Assembly: GCA_001314545.1 (NCBI GenBank)
Contig: LIHN01000011.1
Coordinates: 1 to 42,098, forward strand
Length of the DNA stretch: 42,098 nt
Direction: 5' to 3'
DNA from: Bacteroidetes bacterium HLUCCA01
GTDB lineage: Bacteria > Bacteroidota > Rhodothermia > Balneolales > HLUCCA01
In this document: positions 10,266-15,965 of the stretch, one piece after another
Position numbering within the stretch: position 1 is the first letter of the stretch
Layout: the number at the start of each line of letters is the position of its first letter
Notes under the pieces: model-generated
The model's input: only the letters and a program-made list of their open reading frames with translations
Told to the model about the DNA's origin: nothing
The model's database searches: none
Made by a program: the position numbers and the translations under genes

Positions 10266-10723
10266 TGGGAGCCGATGGCATTGGGTAGCTGGAAATCTTT
10301 GATGATGCGCTCATACTTCCCGTTAAGCAGCGGTGAGGAAATCAGAAAGTCGGCCGTGGCACGGTTACAGGCAACGGGAATATTGTAGAGTACAGACAAT
10401 CGGAGCAGTGCTTTCACGTCAACATCATGAGGCTGCGATTGCAGAGGGTCCCAGAAGAATATCATGAAATCGATTTTCCCTTCGCTTATTCCGGCACCTA
10501 TTTGCTGGTCGCCACCGAGGGGCCCGCTGCGATAGCGATGCACTTTCAAGCCGAGTTTCTCTGTAATCAAGCCACCTGTTGTACCCGTACCGAAAAGATT
10601 GTGTTCTTCGAGCGTGCCCTTATTAAAATCGGCCCATTCCAGCAGTTCCAGTTTGCGGTTATCATGAGCAATTAACGCGATGTTTTTTCTGGTGTTCATG
10701 AGCTGGACATGATCGTCTGACAT
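10262..10723 (-). CDS. mgsA: Methylglyoxal synthase
   Basis: Converts dihydroxyacetone phosphate to methylglyoxal and phosphate, a bypass that relieves sugar-phosphate stress. The 153 residues align by eye to E. coli MgsA (152 residues). They show ALIAHDNRK (H20, D21), GTGTTG (45-50), [11 protein letters not shown] (catalytic Asp72), FFWDPL and [12 protein letters not shown] (His99, Asp100/102). It is the first gene of a two-gene minus-strand unit and overlaps the flavoprotein gene by 4 bp. A promoter-like TTG/TAATTTG pair and two G+C-rich palindromes lie upstream. The start at 10723 gives a slightly long N-terminus; a later ATG at residue 9 (MNTRKN) is also possible. Confidence 0.97.
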   Translation of the reverse strand: MSDDHVQLMNTRKNIALIAHDNRKLELLEWADFNKGTLEEHNLFGTGTTGGLITEKLGLKVHRYRSGPLGGDQQIGAGISEGKIDFMIFFWDPLQSQPHDVDVKALLRLSVLYNIPVACNRATADFLISSPLLNGKYERIIKDFQLPNAIGSQ

Positions 10724-10762
10724 GGGAAACAGGGCTTTGGTGAACGCCAGCCTGCTGCATAA

Positions 10763-10774
10763 TGCCGGCCGGCA
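10763..10774. promoter_or_regulatory. Perfect 12-bp palindrome over the mgsA promoter
   Basis: TGCCGGCCGGCA is a perfect palindrome and partly overlaps the predicted -7 element of the mgsA promoter, a usual place for a repressor operator. A second palindrome with the same CCGGCC core lies about 50 bp further upstream (10821-10840). No regulator gene is adjacent, so the binding protein is unknown. Confidence 0.4.
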
Positions 10775-10800
10775 AATTACTGTGTCTGTAGAATATACAA
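10773..10800 (-). promoter_or_regulatory. mgsA: Candidate mgsA promoter
   Basis: On the minus strand TTG (complement of 10798-10800) is followed 18 bp later by TAATTTG (complement of 10773-10779), one base short of the TAnnTTTG consensus. It stands about 50 bp before the mgsA start. The overlap with the palindrome at 10763-10774 suggests regulation at this site. Confidence 0.4.
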
Positions 10801-10820
10801 TTTAATACACGGAGTTGTGT

Positions 10821-10840
10821 GACCGGCCGGCCGTTCGGTC
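10821..10840. repeat. Second G+C-rich inverted repeat upstream of mgsA
   Basis: Five-bp arms GACCG and CGGTC enclose an 8-bp palindrome GGCCGGCC (10825-10832). The core is shared with the palindrome at 10763-10774. It lies between the mgsA promoter and the oppositely oriented promoter at 10879-10909, so it could serve either. Confidence 0.35.
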
Positions 10841-10878
10841 TGTTATTCTACCGAATCGTGTTCACCATACTTGGTCTA

Positions 10879-10909
10879 TTGTATTTTTGTCGTACTTATG
10901 CTATATTCG
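10879..10909 (+). promoter_or_regulatory. Promoter of the candidate non-coding RNA
   Basis: TTG at 10879-10881, a 20-bp spacer, and TATATTCG at 10902-10909 (seven of eight positions of TAnnTTTG). The spacing and sequence match the Bacteroidota housekeeping promoter. Transcription would begin near 10915-10918. No protein gene follows on this strand for 4.7 kb. Confidence 0.6.
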
Positions 10910-10915
10910 TTTTAG

Positions 10916-11228
10916 GTAGCATCCCATAAACCATTGTATTACTTACAATAAAGTTTCAGGATGTAGCCGGTACTTTTGCGGATTTATGGTGAAAACAGGG
11001 GGTTTTCTGCTGCAAAGCACCGGCAATCAATGAAAGTGGCACTACAGGCGCGTCATCACCCTGTGTGCAAAAGTGTATAGATTGAGAGAAGAAATTGTCC
11101 TGCACGGTGTAGAAGGCCGGATGCAGGCAAAATGAAGATACAATTCAGTAAAGTATTAGCTAATCATCACGGGAAGCGTGAAAAGAGCCAAAGTCTGATG
11201 CAGGTCGCACTGTATCAGACTTTTTTTA
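10916..11228 (+). ncRNA. Candidate structured non-coding RNA, about 310 nt, family not recognised
   Basis: A promoter lies just upstream and a very strong intrinsic terminator closes the region, yet no open frame of useful length lies between. Several helices can be drawn by eye. There is a hairpin at 10933-10949 (6 bp) and a long helix 10966-10979 with 11012-11024 enclosing a 6-bp hairpin at 10991-11007. Others are 11039-11048 with 11060-11068 (9 bp), 11099-11104 with 11122-11127, and 11168-11180. The segment 10924-10932 can pair with 10980-10989, crossing the long helix, so a pseudoknot or a switch is possible. I do not see the marker sequences of tmRNA, RNase P RNA or SRP RNA. The 5' end is estimated. 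Identification as a gene is inference from layout and structure. Confidence 0.6.
11192..11227 (+). terminator. Strong intrinsic terminator of the candidate RNA
   Basis: A 12-bp stem without mismatch (11192-11203 with 11210-11221, one G-T pair), a six-base loop (gtcgca) and a run of seven T from 11221. This is the strongest terminator seen in the window and points on the plus strand. Confidence 0.9.
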
Positions 11229-11246
11229 TGGGCATATTCTCTCAGC

Positions 11247-11268
11247 CGTCATTTTATGACGTTTTTTT
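11247..11268 (+). terminator. Second, tandem intrinsic terminator
   Basis: CGTCAT and ATGACG pair around a TTT loop (11247-11261) and are followed by seven T (11262-11268). It lies 19 bp beyond the first terminator in the same direction, a fail-safe arrangement. Confidence 0.75.
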
Positions 11269-11410
11269 CGGGATGTATCAAATCCGTTTAATAAAAACGT
11301 AAATCTTCGGTTACTGCTCTTTTGAATCGGGTTTGAAACATACATTGTACATGTAGTTGATGCCTTTTCAATCAGCGTAACTGAAGCCCGATTCCCCTCG
11401 AATCGGTAGT

Positions 11411-11450
11411 ATTAAAACCTCAATTCCATCGCCCCCCAGCGACGAAATTG
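11411..11450 (-). terminator. Possible terminator downstream of tRNA-Ser
   Basis: An imperfect inverted repeat (11421-11450, outer arms CAATT/AATTG, inner CGCC-type pairs) is followed on the minus strand by AGGTTTTAAT. It starts about 10 bp beyond the tRNA 3' end. The T run is short, so efficiency is doubtful. Confidence 0.4.
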
Positions 11451-11459
11451 AACATACTG

Positions 11460-11551
11460 TGGCGGAGAGAGAGGGATTCGAACCCTCGGAACCCCGGTGG
11501 GGGTTCAACATCTTAGCAGGATGCCGCTTTCAGCCACTCAGCCATCTCTCC
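11460..11551 (-). tRNA. tRNA-Ser (anticodon GCU)
   Basis: A 92-nt class II tRNA with the CCA end encoded (complement of 11460-11462). The acceptor stem pairs GGAGAGA with TCTCTCC, and the discriminator base is G, as in serine tRNAs. The anticodon loop CTGCTAA gives anticodon GCT (complement of 11515-11517), reading AGC and AGU. A long variable arm with arms AACCCC and GGGGTT and a T arm GAGGG-TTCGAAT-CCCTC complete the fold. It lies 51 bp downstream of hpt on the same strand and may share its transcript. Confidence 0.97.
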
Positions 11552-11602
11552 GTAAGAGACTAAATATACAAAGAAACTCAGAGCCTCAAAATACTAAACC
11601 AT

Positions 11603-12175
11603 TTAATTCGAGGCCGGTCTTGTGTCATCCAGTACGTAGATCTGGGCCAGATTACGACCTTCCTGGGCATAATCGAGTCCGTAACCCAGAACAAACAATG
11701 TGGGTATTTCGAAGGCTACGTAATCGAGTTTGACATCGTATTTACCGGCACCGGGTTTGTGCAGCAAGGTAACTACCTTGACGGAAGCGGGGTTCAGCGC
11801 CTTCATCTGTCTGAGGATATAGCTCATAGATAGACCGGTGTCAACGATGTCCTCTACAATAAGTACATGTCTGTTTTCAATCTGAGCATCCAGGTCCTTT
11901 AGCTTGGTGACCTTACCCGATGAGACTTTTTCATCGCCGTAACTGCTGAGTTTAAAAAAATCCATCTCGCAGGGAATGGATACATGCCGCATAAGATCAG
12001 CCAGAAAGATAAACGATCCGTTCAGAACACCTATAAAAATGGGTTTCTTGCCCTGGTAGTCCTCGTCAATTTGACGACCAATTTCAGCGACACGCTGCTG
12101 AATCTGGTCCCTGGATATAAAAAGCTTGAATGTTTCTCCGTTGCATTGGATGGTGTCAGGGGTATAAATACTCAT
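11603..12175 (-). CDS. hpt: Hypoxanthine phosphoribosyltransferase
   Basis: Purine salvage enzyme that transfers phosphoribose from PRPP to hypoxanthine and usually guanine. The 190-residue type I PRTase shows FIGVLNGSFIF (pyrophosphate-binding loop, about 47-57), the flexible loop after FFKLSSYGDE, and the PRPP motif VLIVEDIVDTGLSM (104-117). The C-terminal FEIPTLFVLGYGLDYAQEGRNL is typical of bacterial Hpt. Its ATG overlaps the tilS stop by 4 bp, so translation is probably coupled; a tilS-hpt pair is a common bacterial arrangement. tRNA-Ser follows 51 bp downstream. Confidence 0.97.
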   Translation of the reverse strand: MSIYTPDTIQCNGETFKLFISRDQIQQRVAEIGRQIDEDYQGKKPIFIGVLNGSFIFLADLMRHVSIPCEMDFFKLSSYGDEKVSSGKVTKLKDLDAQIENRHVLIVEDIVDTGLSMSYILRQMKALNPASVKVVTLLHKPGAGKYDVKLDYVAFEIPTLFVLGYGLDYAQEGRNLAQIYVLDDTRPASN

Positions 12176-13551
12176 GTGCTGGGTTCTGTGGTGATCTCCA
12201 GTGCGGACACGGATTCGTTGGTGATACGGTACGGGTGGCTGATGCAGCCTATTTGACCTGTTTGATCAGGATGGGGAAAGATAACGGCACAGATTTTTCC
12301 ATCAAAGGTTATCGCAACGATTGCCTGCTTTTTTTGGGAAGATGCTATTTTACGGTTAGTCAGCAGGTCGGCTACGGAAACATGTCCCTGCATGCCCAGT
12401 GGCAGGATTTTGTCAGCAGGTTGCCAGGCACGAAAATGCAGGGGTTTGGAAACCTTTTCCTGATCGAGCCACAAGCTGCCCGGTTTTCGGAGTGCAGCCT
12501 GATCCGGCGTACTGGTAATCGTTATCCGGACTTGTTCCGGGCTCAATGCAGCCTGGTCGTTTTTTATCAATTGCAGTTTTTCCGATTCACGCCACAAGGT
12601 TAACTGCGGACTAATGCGAACTTGTCTTCCGGGTTGCGCATTTAGCAACAGGGCCGCCTGGTGTAGGAGTCCGGTGGTAATTTCAGGCTCGTGACCTGCA
12701 ATGAAACGATGTAGTATGGTCAAACGGGTGGTAACGGAAAATTGCTGCAGGATGTCAACGGGGAGTGCGTCCTGCTGTTCGTTTGCGTAGACGGCAAGTA
12801 TATGACGGGTCAGTTCGTCTGCCGTCTCCAGCCGCTGCAACACATGCTGAAGATTATTCCTCCATCCTGGTGTGGCTGTATCCAGTGCGGGAAAAAGGTC
12901 ATTCCTGAGCAGGTTTCGAGCGTAGTCCGATTCCTTATTGGAGGCGTCCTCGCGCCAGGTAATTTTGTGGCGCCTGGCGTATGCTTCGATTTCAAGGCGT
13001 GTATACGCCAGCAACGGGCGGTATATTTTTCGCCGGAAATCGATTATGGTCATAGCAGATAAAGCCTGATTAGCCCCTCCCCTGAAAATTTTGAGCACGG
13101 CGGTCTCCGTCAGATCATCTCTGTGGTGTGCCAGAGCCAGCCACGGAAGATTTCGTTCTGCCCGGATGCGGTTAAAGAAGGTGTACCGGATATTACGGGC
13201 CTGTTCCTGAAAATTTCCTGAACCCCAGTCGTCACGCTCCGCGATATGGGTGTGCAGTCTGATACCCAGCTCTTTGCATTTCTGAGCGACCAGCTGCTGG
13301 TCGAGGTCGCTTTCTATGCCTCTTTTTCCATAGTTAACATGTGCAGCTTCCAGGTAAACGTCCTTTCTACTGAGTAAGTCCAGAAGTACCATTGAATCCA
13401 TTCCACCACTTACTGCAAGTACGATGTGTTGCTTGTCTATGGACTGCCATTCCGGTAATGTGAGGGAATTTGAAGTGGTCATAAAACCAGGTACTGTAAT
13501 CTGTTGCTTACTGCAATTCGAACCTGCCCTTGATTCGGGTATCTGCCGCAT
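12172..13551 (-). CDS. tilS: tRNA(Ile)-lysidine synthase
   Basis: TilS ligates lysine to C34 of the CAU-anticodon tRNA-Ile so that it reads AUA; it is essential in most bacteria. The PP-loop ATPase motif SGGMDS lies at residues 48-53 of the long form. AHHRDDLTETAVLKIFRGG is the usual second motif. TilS substrate-binding and C-terminal domains follow, the latter with LHFRAWQPADKILPLGMQGHVSVADLL near the end. The long frame gives 459 residues. A start at 13482 (MTTSNSLTLPEW, 436 residues) puts the PP-loop at the more usual distance from the N-terminus and may be the true one. It overlaps hpt by 4 bp and lies 59 bp after birA. Confidence 0.95.
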   Translation of the reverse strand: MRQIPESRAGSNCSKQQITVPGFMTTSNSLTLPEWQSIDKQHIVLAVSGGMDSMVLLDLLSRKDVYLEAAHVNYGKRGIESDLDQQLVAQKCKELGIRLHTHIAERDDWGSGNFQEQARNIRYTFFNRIRAERNLPWLALAHHRDDLTETAVLKIFRGGANQALSAMTIIDFRRKIYRPLLAYTRLEIEAYARRHKITWREDASNKESDYARNLLRNDLFPALDTATPGWRNNLQHVLQRLETADELTRHILAVYANEQQDALPVDILQQFSVTTRLTILHRFIAGHEPEITTGLLHQAALLLNAQPGRQVRISPQLTLWRESEKLQLIKNDQAALSPEQVRITITSTPDQAALRKPGSLWLDQEKVSKPLHFRAWQPADKILPLGMQGHVSVADLLTNRKIASSQKKQAIVAITFDGKICAVIFPHPDQTGQIGCISHPYRITNESVSALEITTEPST

Positions 13552-13610
13552 GAATTGATGCCCTGAAACCGGTCAGGTATCTGATCTAATCCGTCGGACA
13601 TCCCGTGTTG

Positions 13611-14402
13611 TCAGGATGGGTGGAAGCGCACTTGTGTGCTGGTAAAGGTAGTGATTTCAGCGTTTACATCGACAAATACAGGAAATCCATCGGCATTAAT
13701 TCCCATGAATTTATGAACTCCCGGCAGCAGTTCTCCTCCGGCTTCAATACGGCCGTATTTACCGAAACCCACCAACAGGCGGTTTACATCGGCGCGAATG
13801 GAGTCTGGCCGGACTTCCCAGGACTCAATTTTTTGCTCCAGTGTGTTCAGCAATGACACCAGCAGTTCTTCTCTTGAAATTGGACTTTTCGTTTCTGAGT
13901 CCAGTCGTACTGAGGTTGCCGGCAAAAGATTATCGGAGAATGCTGTCTGGTTAACGTTCAGTCCGATTCCCAGGATAAGTTGGTCTACAGAAGGCCCCAT
14001 AAACGATGCTTCGACCAGAATACCCGCAACTTTTCTGTTCTGGACAAGAATATCGTTTGGCCATTTTATTGCGGGAGGTTTATTGATCAGGGGTGCGATG
14101 GTTTCGCATATTGCCAGTGCGGCAACCAGTGTGAGACTGTGAACATATCTGGGATTTCCTGGCCTGAGCAGAGCGCTGAATGTGAGGTTCGAATTTGGAG
14201 CAGAAATCCAGGCTTTACTACGTTGTCCCCTGCCGTGTGTCTGATGGTCCGTAAAGATAACGGTACCGGTTTCGTATTGCTGCCGGGCTTCTTTCAGCCA
14301 GGTATTGGTAGATGGTAGTTCCGGAAAATAATGAAAAGGTTTGCCTAACCAACGGTTTTGCAGTCGCCGGACGAGTAAGTCGGTTTTAAGCGGATGTAGC
14401 AT
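13611..14402 (-). CDS. birA: Biotin--[acetyl-CoA-carboxylase] ligase, monofunctional type
   Basis: Attaches biotin to the biotin carboxyl carrier domain through biotinyl-AMP. The 263-residue protein has THGRGQRSKAW (residues 55-65, biotinyl-AMP loop), NLTFSALLRP (72-81) and AIKWPNDILVQNRKVAGIL (111-129, catalytic lysine in KWPND). The C-terminal SH3-like domain ends near residue 255. There is no N-terminal winged-helix domain, so it should not act as a repressor in the way of E. coli BirA. It heads a minus-strand run birA, tilS, hpt, tRNA-Ser. The next gene upstream is separated by a terminator at 14498-14536. Confidence 0.95.
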   Translation of the reverse strand: MLHPLKTDLLVRRLQNRWLGKPFHYFPELPSTNTWLKEARQQYETGTVIFTDHQTHGRGQRSKAWISAPNSNLTFSALLRPGNPRYVHSLTLVAALAICETIAPLINKPPAIKWPNDILVQNRKVAGILVEASFMGPSVDQLILGIGLNVNQTAFSDNLLPATSVRLDSETKSPISREELLVSLLNTLEQKIESWEVRPDSIRADVNRLLVGFGKYGRIEAGGELLPGVHKFMGINADGFPVFVDVNAEITTFTSTQVRFHPS

Positions 14403-14497
14403 TGCGTTCGCATAGTCGGTATGATAAGGCAGATATTAGCTGTATTACCCGTCAAACACAATCCCGGCGTGCGCTGCGAGTTTTTGGATTTGCTTTT

Positions 14498-14536
14498 AAA
14501 ACAAAGAAGCCCTGAAACGGTATGCTTCGGGGCTTC
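14498..14536 (-). terminator. Intrinsic terminator of the glycogen-binding-module gene
   Basis: GAAGCCC (14506-14512) pairs with GGGCTTC (14530-14536), with a further 5-bp inner helix across one mismatch. On the minus strand the stem is followed by TTTGTTTT. It starts 36 bp after the stop codon at 14572. Confidence 0.8.
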
Positions 14537-14571
14537 TTCGCTTAGTCATACGTAAGTACGTCTCTCGAAAA

Positions 14572-14871
14572 TTACGCTTCAATTTTGAGGACAGAATCTT
14601 CGGTGCCGAATTCGTTGGGTATGTATGCATCGGCAGCATCGTCATTTTCCCAGCGCTCTCCATCGATAAAGTACTTGAATGTATACTCGGTAGATGGAGC
14701 CAGACGAAGGGTTACTTCCCATGAACCATTTTTTTTGGCAAGCGGATTTGCTTTAGGGTCCCATTCGTTGAAATCGCCGACAATGGCTACTTCATTGGTT
14801 GCCCAGTCTGCAGGAACTTTAAATGTAACCTTACAAACTGTACGTTTCGGAGTGAACTCTTTGGTGATCAT
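14572..14871 (-). CDS. Stand-alone glycogen-binding (CBM48/isoamylase N-terminal-like) domain protein
   Basis: A 99-residue single-domain protein with an early-set beta-sandwich signature: VTFKVPADWATNEVAIVGDFNEWDPKANPLAKKN, then SWEVTLRLAPSTEYTFKYFIDGERWENDDAADAY. This pattern (GDFNxW, then YxFKYxIDGxxW) is the AMPK-beta/CBM48 glycogen-binding fold. No catalytic domain or signal peptide is attached, so it is likely cytoplasmic. A role in binding glycogen or another alpha-glucan, or in regulating an enzyme of that pathway, is inference. It is transcribed alone from the best promoter in the window and ends at a clear terminator, suggesting high expression. Confidence 0.85.
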   Translation of the reverse strand: MITKEFTPKRTVCKVTFKVPADWATNEVAIVGDFNEWDPKANPLAKKNGSWEVTLRLAPSTEYTFKYFIDGERWENDDAADAYIPNEFGTEDSVLKIEA

Positions 14872-14896
14872 AGCGGTATTTTTTTCTCTATAGTTT

Positions 14897-14917
14897 AGAT
14901 TGTATGATTTACAATCT
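14897..14917 (-). other. Hairpin in the 5' untranslated region of the glycogen-binding-module gene
   Basis: AGATTGT and ACAATCT form a perfect 7-bp stem around a 7-base loop. Given the promoter at 14922-14951 it would lie at or next to the very 5' end of the mRNA, where such stems often protect transcripts from decay. Confidence 0.5.
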
Positions 14918-14921
14918 GAAG

Positions 14922-14951
14922 CAAAGATACCAATGTTACTATTTTAGCCAA
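14922..14951 (-). promoter_or_regulatory. Consensus Bacteroidota promoter of the glycogen-binding-module gene
   Basis: On the minus strand TTG (complement of 14949-14951), a 19-bp spacer, and TATCTTTG (complement of 14922-14929), a perfect TAnnTTTG. It stands about 50 bp before the ATG at 14871. This is the best single piece of evidence for the type of sigma factor this organism uses. Confidence 0.85.
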
Positions 14952-15226
14952 AATAAATTCTATACGTTTTAAAGTTAATTAATATTGAGTTAACAAATTA
15001 TTTATTTAGTTCACAATTACACTTTGTCTGAATTTTATCGATATCAAAGCGGTTTCAGGACATGTTTTTTGAAGCAGCAAAAGCACTTAACCTAAAGACT
15101 TTAGCTTTATTTTTTAAAGCATAAATACGCTATGGTGTCTGCTTCGTTGAAAAGTGTTGTTTTTATTAACAGAATCTAATCACAATGCACCCGCTGACGA
15201 GTACATACGGCGGGGAATCCACGCTT
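14952..15226. other. AT-rich intergenic region, nothing recognised
   Basis: Together with the promoter just described this makes a 355-bp stretch without a gene between the glycogen-binding-module gene and ptsH. It is markedly A+T-rich. No frame, RNA or convincing terminator for ptsH was found. Confidence 0.4.
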
Positions 15227-15493
15227 TCAATTTTCATCGAACTCATTTTCAAAGAGCCTGACGATTGCCTGGAGTGCTTCTTTTTCATCGGGGCCGTCAA
15301 GTTCCAACTCCATTTCTGAGCCCTGGTCGGCAGCCAGGGTCATAACACCCAGAATACTTTTACCATTAATCCGGTAGCCGTACATATGAATGAAGAACTC
15401 TGACTCGAATTCGGAGGCGCATTGGACCAATACTGCAGCGGGTCGGGTGTGCAGGCCTGCAGCATTTTTAACCTTGACGGTACGTTTTATCAT
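15227..15493 (-). CDS. HPr-family phosphocarrier protein
   Basis: HPr carries phosphate from enzyme I to sugar-specific IIA proteins, or acts in regulation when a full PTS is absent. The 88 residues contain AAGLHTRPAA with His15 (the phosphorylation site) and NGKSILGVM with Ser46 (the HPr kinase site), both at canonical positions. No ptsI, ptsK or IIA gene is next to it. In this lineage such proteins may be regulatory only; that is inference. The C-terminus is unusually acidic (FENEFDEN). Confidence 0.93.
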   Translation of the reverse strand: MIKRTVKVKNAAGLHTRPAAVLVQCASEFESEFFIHMYGYRINGKSILGVMTLAADQGSEMELELDGPDEKEALQAIVRLFENEFDEN

Positions 15494-15550
15494 AAATAGC
15501 GAAGTTAGTGCAATGCGTTAAAGCGTGGTCGTAATTCAACTTAAACAACC

Positions 15551-15578
15551 CGGACATGCCTGTAATTCCAGGCATCCG
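15551..15578. repeat. Inverted repeat between HPr gene and gatC
   Basis: ATGCCTG and CAGGCAT form a 7-bp stem around TAATTC; CGG and CCG extend it after a two-base bulge. It lies midway in the 152-bp divergent promoter region and could be an operator or a 5'-UTR hairpin. Confidence 0.35.
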
Positions 15579-15645
15579 ACTGATTCAGAATGATTATATT
15601 ACGCAAAATTCTCTGTCAAATTAACCCCAATTAACCCGACGTCCT

Positions 15646-15933
15646 ATGTCTGTAACCCGAGATGATGTCAAATATATGGCCAATCTGGCCCGGCTTCGTC
15701 TGACTGAGTCTGAAATTGATATGTATCAAAAGGATATGAACAAAATTCTGGAGTACATGGAGCAGCTCAATCAGGTTAACACCGACGATGTAGAGCCGTT
15801 GGAACATGTGCTGGAGTTGCCTGCCCGCTACCGACCTGACACAGCGGAGCCCCCGCTTCAACATGAGGATGCGCTTAAAAATGCACCGGATGCGGATTCA
15901 GATTACTTCCGCGTACCCCGCGTCATCGACTAA
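15646..15933 (+). CDS. gatC: Asp-tRNA(Asn)/Glu-tRNA(Gln) amidotransferase subunit C
   Basis: The small subunit of GatCAB, which amidates Glu-tRNA(Gln) and Asp-tRNA(Asn). The 95-residue protein begins MSVTRDDVKYMANLARLRLTESE and contains MNKILEYMEQLNQVNTDDVEPLEHV, then RPDTAEPPLQHEDALKNAPD and DYFRVPRVID, all family features. GatA and GatB are not in the window, so the subunits are encoded separately. It stands 32 bp before the YfhO-family gene on the same strand and is probably co-transcribed with it. Confidence 0.96.
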   Translation: MSVTRDDVKYMANLARLRLTESEIDMYQKDMNKILEYMEQLNQVNTDDVEPLEHVLELPARYRPDTAEPPLQHEDALKNAPDADSDYFRVPRVID

Positions 15934-15965
15934 CATTCATTATATCCAGCCAGAACGAGTATTTC

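Noticed and set aside
10916-11228. Candidate RNA considered as tmRNA, RNase P RNA or SRP RNA
   Set aside because: No tRNA-like ends or T loop as in tmRNA, no GAGGAAAGTCC-type core of RNase P RNA, and no GGAAGCAG-type loop of SRP RNA could be found on either strand.
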